NCBI RefSeq assembly: GCF_019459225.1
Contig: NZ_JAIAZY010000017.1
Coordinates: 1-64,000 of the forward strand
Length of the DNA: 64,000 bases
Direction of reading: 5' to 3'
Source: Bacillus sp. IITD106
GTDB lineage: Bacteria > Bacillota > Bacilli > Bacillales > Bacillaceae_C
The translations under genes were made by a program, and so were the position numbers. The notes under the pieces were generated by a model. The model was not told the DNA's origin and made no database searches. It saw nothing but the letters and a program-made list of their open reading frames with translations. Shown here piece after piece: positions 48,198 through 57,106 of the stretch. Numbering within the stretch: position 1 is the first letter of the stretch; each line of letters opens with the position of its first letter.

Positions 48198-49502
48198 TTA
48201 CTTATGCTCTGCGATCTTCTCTTTTACCTTTTTATCTAGTTCCGCGATTGTTTTATCTGCATCCTGTTTTCCTAGATACATTAATTCCGTAACATCACGA
48301 ACTACTTGCTCTAAGCCTGGAATTAGAACTTGCTTATCCTCAACGATACCGATTTCACGAGCATCAATTAAATATTTTGCGTGCTCTGGAATCGCATCGT
48401 CAGTAATTAATTCATCTACACCGCTTACAGAAGGAACCGCATTACCATTTCCTTCAAGACGTGCTTTTTGACCTTCTGCAGACGTATAAAATGACATAAA
48501 TTTCATTGCTTCTTCAACATTTTTGGAATCTTTAGCAACTGACATATAAGCGATTGCAATTGCAGCTGGCTCCATTTTATTGCCGGTATTTGTTGGCCAT
48601 GGAATATAGTCAAATTCTAAAGATTTATTTTCGCTGAACATCGGAGTTAACCAACGACCTGCTGCAACGAATCCAACTTGGTTGGACATGAACATCGCGT
48701 CAGCGCCTTGCCCTTTAGGAAGGGAACCGGCATAAGTGAAGTTGCCATTTTTAATGTTTGTTTCAAGGTATTTAATCGCTTCTTGTGCTTTTGGATTATC
48801 GGCTAAAATAAAGTTGCCATCATCATCGTATAGTTGTCCGCCATTAGACCATACCCATGAGAATAAGTGTGCAGTCCATCCATCAGCTACAAATCCCTTA
48901 TTACCTGCTGCATTGATTTTTGCAGTCATATCTTGGAATGCTTGCCAGTTCCATTCACCTGCATCGTATAATTCTTGTGGCGATTTGTCGATGCCAGCAT
49001 CAGCAAGAACCTTTTTGTTGTAATACATGACTAGAGGGTTATTATCAACGGATACTCCGTATATTTTTCCATCTTTACGAGCTGCTCCCCAGAGACCGTC
49101 AGCAAATTGATCTGCTTTTACATAGCTAGCTGAAGAATCAAGGAATTCTGTAAGATCTGCAATTTTACCCGTTTCTACAAGTTTTGGCATTGTTTCAGCT
49201 CCAACATAGAAAACATCGTGTGATTTTCCACCTGATAACTCAGTTAACAATTTTTCCTCGTAGTTATCACCTGGTACAGGGACTAACTTAATTTTTACAT
49301 TTGGATGCTCCTTCATATAAGCATCCACACCTTTTTGATACACTTTAATTTCAGCTGGGTTACCCCATGCAGCCATTGATAATTCTACTTTATCACCTTT
49401 GGATGAACCTCCACCGGATTTGCTTCCGCCACAGCCGGAAACGACCAGCAATAAAATCAGAAACATTGGAATGACTTTTAAGAATGTCCATTTCTTTTTC
49501 AT
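48198..49502 (-). CDS. melE: Sugar-binding lipoprotein (MelE/MsmE type)
   Basis: A 434-residue family 1 extracellular solute-binding lipoprotein. The signal (residues 1-23) ends LLLVVSGC with the lipidated Cys24, followed by a Gly/Ser-rich linker and the binding domain (VELSMAAWGNPAEIK; MFMSNQVGFVAAGRWLTPM). It binds the sugar for MelD/MelC. GGGGGA precedes the ATG. The melibiose/raffinose assignment rests on the neighbours (melA) and is inference. Confidence 0.82.
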   Translation of the reverse strand: MKKKWTFLKVIPMFLILLLVVSGCGGSKSGGGSSKGDKVELSMAAWGNPAEIKVYQKGVDAYMKEHPNVKIKLVPVPGDNYEEKLLTELSGGKSHDVFYVGAETMPKLVETGKIADLTEFLDSSASYVKADQFADGLWGAARKDGKIYGVSVDNNPLVMYYNKKVLADAGIDKSPQELYDAGEWNWQAFQDMTAKINAAGNKGFVADGWTAHLFSWVWSNGGQLYDDDGNFILADNPKAQEAIKYLETNIKNGNFTYAGSLPKGQGADAMFMSNQVGFVAAGRWLTPMFSENKSLEFDYIPWPTNTGNKMEPAAIAIAYMSVAKDSKNVEEAMKFMSFYTSAEGQKARLEGNGNAVPSVSGVDELITDDAIPEHAKYLIDAREIGIVEDKQVLIPGLEQVVRDVTELMYLGKQDADKTIAELDKKVKEKIAEHK

Positions 49503-49527
49503 TCAGAAATCCCCCTAATTATTGGTT

Positions 49528-50517
49528 TTAGCTTGATTCTCTTACAACCAGCTTTAAAGGAAGTTCATACACTTTTTCAGGTACGAATTGATCATCTGAT
49601 AATAAGTTGATCATAACTTCCATTGTTTTTGTCCCAATTTTTTCGATTGGTTGACGAATAGTGGTAAGTGCCGGTTTTGTTACTCCCGAGATTGGTTGAT
49701 CGTCGAAGCCGACGACAGCAATATCATCCGGAACCTTTACTCCTAAATTATTTGCTTCAGAAATAATTCCGGCAGCCACTTCATCGCTTCCTGTAAATAG
49801 GGCATTAGGTTTGTTTTCCATTCTAACGATTTCATTCATAATTCTTCTTCCGTCATCAATACTGAAAGCTTTTTCAAACAGCCATAAAGGATTAACTGAC
49901 AATCCCGATTCCACAATAGCTTTTTCGTAACCGTGAAATCGATCATGGGCTAGCCCGCTAATAACGCCCCCCCAACAATAACCGATTTTCGTGTACCCAC
50001 GTTCCAGCAAATGTTTCGTTCCAATATATCCTCCCAGAGTTTGGTTCAGACGGACGGACGGAACGTTTGCCATTGCATCATACTCGTTGCATAAAACAAT
50101 AGGACCACTCAAGGTAAGGGCTTCAATTACTTCCCAACTGTTTTCAATTGATGCCATGATGACGCCATCAACTTGCTTGGATTCTAAATACCGTAAGAAG
50201 CCTAATTCTCTTTTTTTGCTATACTTAGTATTACAGATTAATATTTGCAAACCATTTTCTGCCGCTTTTGCCTCTATACTGTCAACCAAGTATGCAAAGA
50301 AGGGATTTGTCAGTCTCGGAACCAAAACGGCTATAATATTCGTTTTCTGTTTTCTTAAATTTTGTGCTGCAGAATTTGGAATGTATCCTAAATCCCGCAT
50401 TGCTTTTAGTACTGATTCTCTTTTTTCTTCTGAAACGTAGGGATGATTATTAATTACTCTAGATACTGTCGCCCTCGATAGTCCTGCTAATCGAGCTACG
50501 TCGGAGATTGTCGACAT
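49528..50517 (-). CDS. LacI-family repressor of the sugar operon
   Basis: A 329-residue LacI/GalR regulator: N-terminal helix-turn-helix (ISDVARLAGLSRATVSRVIN, residues 3-22) and a periplasmic-binding-protein-like sensor domain (about 60-329). It is the first gene of the operon, 25 bases before the binding protein, and its promoter holds a palindrome inside the spacer, so autorepression is likely. It is the position counterpart of the LacI-type msmR/melR of B. subtilis. Confidence 0.88.
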   Translation of the reverse strand: MSTISDVARLAGLSRATVSRVINNHPYVSEEKRESVLKAMRDLGYIPNSAAQNLRKQKTNIIAVLVPRLTNPFFAYLVDSIEAKAAENGLQILICNTKYSKKRELGFLRYLESKQVDGVIMASIENSWEVIEALTLSGPIVLCNEYDAMANVPSVRLNQTLGGYIGTKHLLERGYTKIGYCWGGVISGLAHDRFHGYEKAIVESGLSVNPLWLFEKAFSIDDGRRIMNEIVRMENKPNALFTGSDEVAAGIISEANNLGVKVPDDIAVVGFDDQPISGVTKPALTTIRQPIEKIGTKTMEVMINLLSDDQFVPEKVYELPLKLVVRESS

Positions 50518-50558
50518 ATTCCTCCTCCCTGCAAGTATAAACTGAACAGTTATCTGAA

Positions 50559-50587
50559 ATATTAAAACTGAAATCGATTTCAGACAA
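50559..50587 (-). promoter_or_regulatory. Promoter of the LacI-melEDC operon with an operator in its spacer
   Basis: On the minus strand TTGTCT (50582-50587) and TAATAT (50559-50564) are 17 bases apart. The perfect 16-bp palindrome CTGAAATCGATTTCAG (50568-50583) fills the spacer and has the central CG of LacI-family operators; it also resembles a catabolite-response element. Confidence 0.75.
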
Positions 50588-50751
50588 CGGTTACAATTTT
50601 CATAATAATCTAGGCTTTTAAAATAATCAATAGTTAAATAGAATTTTTTTTATAGAAAAAGTTCTGTTTTTTCTTTTTCCAACTCATTGCCTTTATAAAA
50701 TAATCATGTTATTTTTGAATAACAGAGACTATTAAACAAAGGGTGTGGAAA

Positions 50752-51384
50752 ATGAATATTTTTAGTATTGATGGTGGTTTATATCGTTTTTTAGAAAAGT
50801 TTACTAACTTTTTCTTTTTAAATTTACTTTGGTTTATTATGTGCATCCCGATTATTACGATATTCCCTGCCACAGCCGCAATGTTTGGAGTCGTCAGACA
50901 ATGGGTTCAGAAAAAAGATACAGGTGTATTCAAACCATTCTTTTCTTTATTCAAAGAAAATTTCTTACAAAGCTTCCTGTTAGGACTTGTCTGGTTTCTA
51001 TTCGCCCTAATGTTTTATTTTAACTTTATGATTACCTTGCAAATGTCAGGAACAGTAAAGGTGATAATGGTATCCGCGTTATCGTTCATTTGTTTAATTT
51101 TCTTAATGACGTCTGTTTACCTGCTTCCTATCATGGTACACTATAAGACTCGTTTCTTAACACTAGTAAAAAATTCATTCTTTTTTTCTATTAGTCAGCT
51201 CTGGGTTACAGTTCTTTGCGGGATTATTTTTCTATTAACCGCATTCATCAGCTATGTGGTTCCTGTGTCGACAATTATCATTTGGAGCGTTGGTTTTTAT
51301 TTAATCTATGCTCTATGCCATAGATCATTTAATAAAATTGAGTCATTAATTCAATTAAATCAAGAAGCTCAAGAAGCTAGTTAA
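50752..51384 (+). CDS. YesL-like DUF624 membrane protein
   Basis: A 210-residue integral membrane protein with about five hydrophobic segments and the DUF624 opening FSIDGGLYRFLEKFTNFFFL. YesL-type proteins accompany sugar ABC importers in Bacillus and Paenibacillus; their role is not known. AAAGGGTG six bases before the ATG at 50752 sets the start rather than the GTG at 50743. It faces away from the LacI operon and toward melA, with a terminator between. Confidence 0.82.
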   Translation: MNIFSIDGGLYRFLEKFTNFFFLNLLWFIMCIPIITIFPATAAMFGVVRQWVQKKDTGVFKPFFSLFKENFLQSFLLGLVWFLFALMFYFNFMITLQMSGTVKVIMVSALSFICLIFLMTSVYLLPIMVHYKTRFLTLVKNSFFFSISQLWVTVLCGIIFLLTAFISYVVPVSTIIIWSVGFYLIYALCHRSFNKIESLIQLNQEAQEAS

Positions 51385-51386
51385 CA

Positions 51387-51416
51387 AGTAGGCTACCTCA
51401 TTAGGGGTAGCCTACT
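51387..51416. terminator. Bidirectional terminator between yesL-like gene and melA
   Basis: AGTAGGCTACC (51387-51397) and GGTAGCCTACT (51406-51416) form a perfect 11-bp stem between the two convergent genes. Confidence 0.75.
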
Positions 51417-51454
51417 CGTTATTTATGGGCATTCTAGGCAATATTCAACACATT

Positions 51455-52753
51455 TTAGCTGAATTTTGGCAACCAGTCGCCATGCGCTTCAATGAGGTCG
51501 TCACATAGTGCCACGATATCATCAAGCGATAATTCAGCTGCAGTATGCGGATCTAGCATGGCGGCATGATAAATATGTTCTTTTTTCTTAGTAATGGCAG
51601 CTTCAATCGTTAAAAGCTGTGTATTGATGTTTGTACGGTTTAAGGCTGCAAGCTGTTCTGGCAGATCACCAACATACGTTGGAGTTACACCACTGCTGTC
51701 CACAAGACATGGCACCTCAACAACCGCCTTCTCAGGAAGGTTCGTAATAAGACCAGTATTTAAAACATTACCGCCAATTTTAAATGGCACGTTCGTTTCC
51801 ATTGCCTCAATGATATATGAACCGTATTCATGAGAACGAGTATGTTCAAGGTTTTTATTATTTACTAAGTCGGTGCGCATCTTTTTCCAGCCTTCAATCT
51901 GATTAATGCAACGACGCGGATATTCATCAAGAGGAATATTAAGCTGATCAATTAGTTCTGGATAGCGGCTCTTAATAAAATACGGATGATATTCAGCATT
52001 ATGCTCAGAAGATTCCGTTACATAGTAACCAAACTTCCTCATTAATTCAAAGCGCACCATATCATCATGCTTTGTTTTTTGTTTTTCTTCAGCACGTCTT
52101 TTAATTTCCGGATATAAATCTTCACCATTCCGCTCAATCTCCAATAACCAAGCCATATGGTTAATACCCGCAATTTTCCAATGCAAGTTATCTGTCGGCA
52201 TATCAAGAGATTTGAGCAAGTGATCTGCACATACTTGTACACTGTGGCATAGTCCAACTGTTTTAATCCCACCATAGCGAATCATTGTACCAGTAAGAAC
52301 GGCCATTGGGTTTGTATAGTTTAAAAACCATGCATCTGGACACACTTCTTGCATGTCTTTTGCGAAATCCAACATAACTGGAATCGTTCTTAAGTTTCTA
52401 AAAATCCCGCCAATCCCAAGCGTATCAGCAATCGTTTGACGTAAACCGTATTTTTTAGGGACTTCAAAGTCTGTAATCGTACAAGGATCGTATCCTCCTA
52501 CTTGAATCGCATTGATTACATACTTCGCACCGCGCAAAGCTTCCTTGCGGTCAGTGTAAGCCTTTATAGTTACATTCGATTTTGACGACTCTTTTAAATT
52601 ATTCAACATATTTTCTGAGTCTTTTAATCTCTCATGATCGATGTCGAATAACGCAAATTCAAAACCTTGGATACTCGGAACAAGCATACAGTCTCCAAGA
52701 ACATTCTTTGCAAAAACTGTACTTCCTGCACCTAGAAAAGTAATTTTTGACAT
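51455..52753 (-). CDS. melA: Alpha-galactosidase MelA (GH4)
   Basis: A 432-residue GH4 enzyme, the same length as B. subtilis MelA. The N-terminal NAD-binding motif is FLGAGSTVF, and the metal ligands expected in the family are Cys169 (LCHS) and His199 (GINHMAW). GH4 enzymes use NAD and Mn in a redox-assisted hydrolysis; the MelA subgroup cleaves melibiose and raffinose alpha-galactosides in the cytoplasm. TGGAGG precedes the ATG. It stands apart from melEDC and diverges from an AraC regulator. Confidence 0.9.
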   Translation of the reverse strand: MSKITFLGAGSTVFAKNVLGDCMLVPSIQGFEFALFDIDHERLKDSENMLNNLKESSKSNVTIKAYTDRKEALRGAKYVINAIQVGGYDPCTITDFEVPKKYGLRQTIADTLGIGGIFRNLRTIPVMLDFAKDMQEVCPDAWFLNYTNPMAVLTGTMIRYGGIKTVGLCHSVQVCADHLLKSLDMPTDNLHWKIAGINHMAWLLEIERNGEDLYPEIKRRAEEKQKTKHDDMVRFELMRKFGYYVTESSEHNAEYHPYFIKSRYPELIDQLNIPLDEYPRRCINQIEGWKKMRTDLVNNKNLEHTRSHEYGSYIIEAMETNVPFKIGGNVLNTGLITNLPEKAVVEVPCLVDSSGVTPTYVGDLPEQLAALNRTNINTQLLTIEAAITKKKEHIYHAAMLDPHTAAELSLDDIVALCDDLIEAHGDWLPKFS

Positions 52754-52784
52754 TTCACAGCCTCCATTTTTATAAAATGTAACT

Positions 52785-52819
52785 TATTGCTATATAAACT
52801 TTTTATAGCAATATGTTAA
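52785..52819. promoter_or_regulatory. melA promoter region with a 10-bp inverted repeat
   Basis: TATTGCTATA (52785-52794) and TATAGCAATA (52804-52813) are perfect inverted repeats. On the minus strand a possible -35 TTAACA (52814-52819) and -10 TATATA (52791-52796) with a 17-base spacer overlap them, so a regulator bound here, perhaps the divergent AraC protein, could control melA. Confidence 0.55.
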
Positions 52820-52895
52820 AATGCTTGATATATTCATCATAGAAGTAATATTACTCACTTACAATGGTAAAAACATATGAAAGAAGGGTAAAATA

Positions 52896-53789
52896 TTGCT
52901 CATAAATCATCAAAATAAAAACTATGAATCTTTCGGTTTTCGTTTTAAAGGGGAGCATCAAAAAAAGATTGTAGGCATCCACTCGATTGGATGGGAAGAA
53001 GTTACATCCCCATCTTATGACTGGGATGGGTTAAAAAGAAGCGAAGTCGGAAAATGTGTGTTTCAATATACTTTATCAGGGCAAGGGATGATTCAAGTAG
53101 GAGCCAAAGAATACTCTTTATCAGCCGGACAAGCTTTTTTAGTGAAAATCCCTAGTCATCACCGCTATTATTTCCCTTCTAACAGTGAGCGATGGGAATT
53201 TATCCACATTACGTTATACGGGAACGAAGCACAAAAAATATTTGATTTTATTAATGAAAATATTGGCTATATCATTACATTTTCACCTGAATCAGAACCT
53301 ATCAAATTATTACTAAACATCTTTGAATCGGCGGTCGACCAAAAAATAACAGACGCTTATCAGGCGTCTGCATTTGGATATTCTTTCTTAATGGAGCTAA
53401 ATCGATTCGTTCAAAATATCGGTTCTCCAGCCGAACAATGGCCAGAATCGATTTCCAAGGCTGTATTATTTGCGCAAAAACATTATAATAACCCGATTGG
53501 CTTGGACGACATGGTTGAAGCATCAGGTCTTTCCAAATACCACTTTACGAGACTATTTCATGGAACAATCAGCATGACTCCATTAAAATATTTAACGAAA
53601 ATTCGAATGGATAAAGCCATTGAACTACTCCGTCAATCCGATTTATCCATCGAAGAAATTGCGAGTCAAGTCGGCTACTCGAACGGTAATTATTTCAGCA
53701 AAGTTTTTCATAAAAGAGTTGGCATGACCCCAGGACAATTTCGCCAAAGTAAATATACAGTTCCGGTAAATCATATTGTGATAGATTAA
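52896..53789 (+). CDS. AraC-family transcriptional regulator
   Basis: A 297-residue regulator: N-terminal cupin-like sugar-sensing domain (about 15-170; SAGQAFLVKIPSHHRYYFP) and a C-terminal pair of helix-turn-helix motifs (GLDDMVEASGLSKYHFTRLF, about 199-218, and SIEEIASQVGYSNGNYFSKVF). The start is TTG at 52896 after AGAAGGG. It is divergent from melA, with which it shares a 142-base promoter region, so it is probably the melA activator; melibiose as inducer is inference. Confidence 0.86.
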   Translation: MLINHQNKNYESFGFRFKGEHQKKIVGIHSIGWEEVTSPSYDWDGLKRSEVGKCVFQYTLSGQGMIQVGAKEYSLSAGQAFLVKIPSHHRYYFPSNSERWEFIHITLYGNEAQKIFDFINENIGYIITFSPESEPIKLLLNIFESAVDQKITDAYQASAFGYSFLMELNRFVQNIGSPAEQWPESISKAVLFAQKHYNNPIGLDDMVEASGLSKYHFTRLFHGTISMTPLKYLTKIRMDKAIELLRQSDLSIEEIASQVGYSNGNYFSKVFHKRVGMTPGQFRQSKYTVPVNHIVID

Positions 53790-53846
53790 TATAATATTGG
53801 ATGAGACTTAAGCATTTTTGAATGCTAGTCTGATATTACAGGGGTA

Positions 53847-53992
53847 TTGGACACAAACCCATTCGTTTCTTGTAGGTATGTCCAATTTAACTGCCATTTC
53901 GGACACTAGCCCATTCTATACATGTAGGTATGTCCAATATAACTAGGATTTTGGACATACCTATTCTTTTCTTTATTACTTGTCCATTTTAC
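53847..53992. repeat. Three imperfect 52-bp tandem repeats with inverted arms
   Basis: Units begin at 53847, 53899 and 53951. Each starts YYGGACA; the first two share CCCATTC and TGTAGGTATGTCCAA. Within a unit TTGGACA and TGTCCAA are inverted, and TTGGACATAC of unit 3 is the exact complement of GTATGTCCAA in units 1 and 2. The array lies between two convergent genes and could act as a transcription end signal. Confidence 0.75.
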
Positions 53993-54047
53993 TTTCGAAT
54001 CTGAACTAAACTTGTGCAAAATAGGAGCTGAGAATTAATTAGGACCT

Positions 54048-55064
54048 TTAAAAATACACTTTTTTACCTGTCCGTGCGCTTTCGATTGCTTTATATACCA
54101 TTGACACACTATGGAAATTGTCTGTGCAGTCTGTTTCGGCTTTTCGGCCTTCTATTATGGAAGCAAACATTTCGTCCAGGCAGCCGAAATGACCATCCTG
54201 CCCACTATAAGACAGACCAGCTTCAACTTTTTTATAGTCGTGTAAAAATGTTTGTTCCGAAGTTTGAATTGGAACTTCTGCATATGGAGTTTGTATCCCA
54301 TCCCATATTGCCGTCCCTTTACTTCCTACGACACGCCATGAGGATTCCCATGAGGTTGGCGCCCCTTCCGCACTCCATGATCCGCGATAATTAAAGACAG
54401 CCCCATTATCCATTTCAAAAATACAAATAGCAGAAGCGTTCCCTTTGTACCATGAACCAGCTGGATTAAATTCATGACAGTAAACAGAAACCGGATTGGC
54501 ACCCGATATGAATCTTGCCTGATCAAATGTATGGATAGCCATATCGAGAATCAAAGGGCTCTCCATTTCATCCCGAAATCCGCCAAAATGTGGTCCGAGG
54601 AAAAAATCGGCACTAATAAAACCTTGCTCCCCAATCTCACCTGATTGTACTAAATCGCGAAAAGCTCTAATTTGTTTATTGAAACGTCTATTCTGCATAA
54701 CCACATAGCTTTTGCCTGATTCCTTAGCTGCATGTTGCATAGCAATCGCATCCTGCATCGATTCCCCCATCGGCTTTTCCCCGAAAACATGGCAGCCCAA
54801 TGCTAAAGAAGCAACGGTAATATTTTTATGACTAGCCGGAATCGTAACATCAAAAACAATATTAGCTCCTGTTTCTTGAATAGCTTTGCTCACATCCGTA
54901 TATGTATGACAATCCAAAGAATATTTTCTTGCAGTATTTTTAGCGGTATCCTCATATAAATCTACGAGAGCTACAATTTCTGCATCTTTTCTTGTTAGTG
55001 CGTATTCAATCCATTGATGTGACATTCCTCCACAGCCAGCTACGACAATTTTATATTGAGTCAT
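54048..55064 (-). CDS. Gfo/Idh/MocA-family NAD(P)-dependent oxidoreductase
   Basis: A 338-residue dehydrogenase with an N-terminal Rossmann fold (IVVAGCGGMSHQW) and the family motif GEKPMGES with its catalytic-region Lys; a C-terminal substrate domain (about 125-338) includes LDMAIHTFDQARF. The family oxidises sugars, inositols or amino sugars; the substrate is not evident. The ATG at 55064 after AAGGGG is chosen over an upstream frame start at 55139 that would run through a terminator-like palindrome. It follows the LacI regulator of the maltodextrin cluster. Confidence 0.86.
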   Translation of the reverse strand: MTQYKIVVAGCGGMSHQWIEYALTRKDAEIVALVDLYEDTAKNTARKYSLDCHTYTDVSKAIQETGANIVFDVTIPASHKNITVASLALGCHVFGEKPMGESMQDAIAMQHAAKESGKSYVVMQNRRFNKQIRAFRDLVQSGEIGEQGFISADFFLGPHFGGFRDEMESPLILDMAIHTFDQARFISGANPVSVYCHEFNPAGSWYKGNASAICIFEMDNGAVFNYRGSWSAEGAPTSWESSWRVVGSKGTAIWDGIQTPYAEVPIQTSEQTFLHDYKKVEAGLSYSGQDGHFGCLDEMFASIIEGRKAETDCTDNFHSVSMVYKAIESARTGKKVYF

Positions 55065-55085
55065 ATACGAACCCCTTCCTAAAAT

Positions 55086-55113
55086 AAGAAATCTCCGATA
55101 TCGGAGATTTCTT
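55086..55113 (-). terminator. Palindromic terminator after malR-like gene
   Basis: A perfect 28-bp palindrome with half-site AAGAAATCTCCGAT, followed on the minus strand by ATTTTAGG. It lies between the LacI regulator stop and the oxidoreductase start. Confidence 0.75.
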
Positions 55114-55159
55114 AACGATTTAATTAATTGAATCAACACAAAGATGATTTGTCAATATC

Positions 55160-56188
55160 TCAACCTTCGTTGTTTTCTACACAAGATGAACGAATCACTA
55201 GCTCGTGAGGAATAATGATTCTTTTAACAGGTTCCTTTGGATTTTCGATATTAAGAATTAAGTTTTTGGCTGCTTGATATCCCAATATGAAAATATTAAT
55301 GTCTACTGATGTTAGAGGTGGTTTTGCCATTTCAGCGAAAATAACATTATTAAAACTGACAATCGAAATTTCTTCCGGAACCGAAACCCCAAATTCATCC
55401 AATCTTTTCATTACCCCTAGTGCCATGACATCATCGGCAACAACTAACGCGGTTGGCGGCTCATCTAATTTTAATAATTCGGCAACAGCCTCACTACCGC
55501 CTTGTTGTAAAAATTCTTCGTGAACAACATATTGATCTTTCAGTTCAATTCCAGCATCCCTTAGTGCCTTTTCATATCCTAAAAGTCGGTCAATAGTGAC
55601 GACTAAGTTAAGGCTACCTCCTATAAAACCAATTTTTTCATGCTTCAGTTTTATTAAATATTTAGTCGCTTCCTTTGCGGCACGAAAATTATCATTATCC
55701 ACATGAGTGATTTGTTCCGCATTTTTAAATGGTTTTCCAATCACTACAAAGGGAAATTTGCTTTTAAATAGATAATTCATTAATTTATCCTCAACACGGG
55801 AGGTGAGGAGAACGATTCCATCCACTCTCCCGCCTTGGACCATATGCTCAACCTCTTGCAAAATTTCATCTTCTGTTTTTCCTGTAGTCATTTGCAAGGC
55901 ATACATTTTTTCGTGTGCGGATTCGCTGAGACCTTGAAGTACATTCGAAAAAAACGGATTTTGAAAAATGACATCCGCCGATTCAGGCATGACAAGGCCA
56001 AGGACACTAGTAGATTTACTCGCCAAACTCCTTGCAATCAAATTGGGATGGTATCCGAGTTCTTTCATCGCTTCTCGTACTCGTTTTTTCGTTTCTTCAC
56101 TAATTCTTGGGCTATCCGCAATTACTCTAGAAACTGTTGATGGAGCGACATTTGCATATTTAGCTACATCTTTGATCGTTATTGACAT
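55160..56188 (-). CDS. malR: LacI-family maltose operon regulator (MalR type)
   Basis: A 342-residue LacI/GalR regulator. The helix-turn-helix ITIKDVAKYANVAPSTVSRV and the following IADSPRISEETKKRVREAM are close to the MalR group of maltodextrin repressors. The ATG at 56188 after GAGGTG is preferred to an ATG at 56200 that overlaps the site. It comes after malG on the same strand, so it may be the tail of the mdxEFG transcript. Confidence 0.82.
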   Translation of the reverse strand: MSITIKDVAKYANVAPSTVSRVIADSPRISEETKKRVREAMKELGYHPNLIARSLASKSTSVLGLVMPESADVIFQNPFFSNVLQGLSESAHEKMYALQMTTGKTEDEILQEVEHMVQGGRVDGIVLLTSRVEDKLMNYLFKSKFPFVVIGKPFKNAEQITHVDNDNFRAAKEATKYLIKLKHEKIGFIGGSLNLVVTIDRLLGYEKALRDAGIELKDQYVVHEEFLQQGGSEAVAELLKLDEPPTALVVADDVMALGVMKRLDEFGVSVPEEISIVSFNNVIFAEMAKPPLTSVDINIFILGYQAAKNLILNIENPKEPVKRIIIPHELVIRSSCVENNEG

Positions 56189-56266
56189 GCTACACCTCAT
56201 TTGCTCCTCTTTCGACCATTATAAAGTAGTTGCTGCCCTCATGTCTTCTAATTTTTTTGAATACTA

Positions 56267-57106
56267 TTATCCTTTATTCGCTCCCGCTTTTAACCCTTCT
56301 ACAAGGTGATCTTGGAAAATAAAGAATAGAATAGTGATGGGAACGGCAACTAGAACAGCACCGGCAGCAAAAGTCGTAAATTCCGTGTTTCCCCGTCCAG
56401 TAACCATTTCAAATAGTCCGATTGCTAATGTTTTCTTTTCACTCGTACGAAGAACAAGCCTTGCAAAAATGAAATCCATCCATGGTCCAATAAAATTCGT
56501 TACCGCTATAAAAACTAAAATTGGTTTGGAAAGAGGCATCATAATTTTCGCAAAAATGGTTACATGACTGGCACCATCCATTTTCGCAGCTTCTTCCAAA
56601 CTTCTCGGCAGCGCATCAAAATAACCTTTTACAAGCCATGCTCCAAATGGAATGGACCCGCCTGCATATACTAATATTAATCCCCAATGGTTGTCTAGAA
56701 GGTTAAGTTGGAGTAATAAAATATATATAGCAATCATCCCCATAAAACCTGGGAACATTTGTAATACTAGCATGGCCATTAAACCTTGTCTTCTCCCAGG
56801 GAAACGAAATCTTGAAAATGCATATGCCGCGGATACAACTAAAACCGTAGAGATAAGCATATTCCAAAAAGCGATTTTTAATGTATTTTTATACCATATA
56901 AGATAATCGGTCTCTTGAAACAAATAAGTATAGTGACGGAAAGATAATGATTTCGGAATAAGACGAGTTGAAAATAAGGAATCACCTGGATTCATCGATC
57001 CAGTGATGACCCATACGACAGGGTACAAAACAAATATCGATGTCACTATTAATACTATATATATGATCCCTGTACTAATTCTTCTTTTTAACGCTTGCCC
57101 GATCAT
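56267..57106 (-). CDS. mdxG: Maltodextrin ABC transporter permease MdxG/MalG
   Basis: A 279-residue permease with six membrane segments, the contact loop SLEEAAKMDGASHVTIFAKIMMPLSKP and the C-terminal LVEGLKAGANKG typical of MalG proteins. It overlaps mdxF by four bases. As in the melibiose set, no ATPase gene is present, so a shared MsmX-like ATPase is expected. Confidence 0.88.
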   Translation of the reverse strand: MIGQALKRRISTGIIYIVLIVTSIFVLYPVVWVITGSMNPGDSLFSTRLIPKSLSFRHYTYLFQETDYLIWYKNTLKIAFWNMLISTVLVVSAAYAFSRFRFPGRRQGLMAMLVLQMFPGFMGMIAIYILLLQLNLLDNHWGLILVYAGGSIPFGAWLVKGYFDALPRSLEEAAKMDGASHVTIFAKIMMPLSKPILVFIAVTNFIGPWMDFIFARLVLRTSEKKTLAIGLFEMVTGRGNTEFTTFAAGAVLVAVPITILFFIFQDHLVEGLKAGANKG

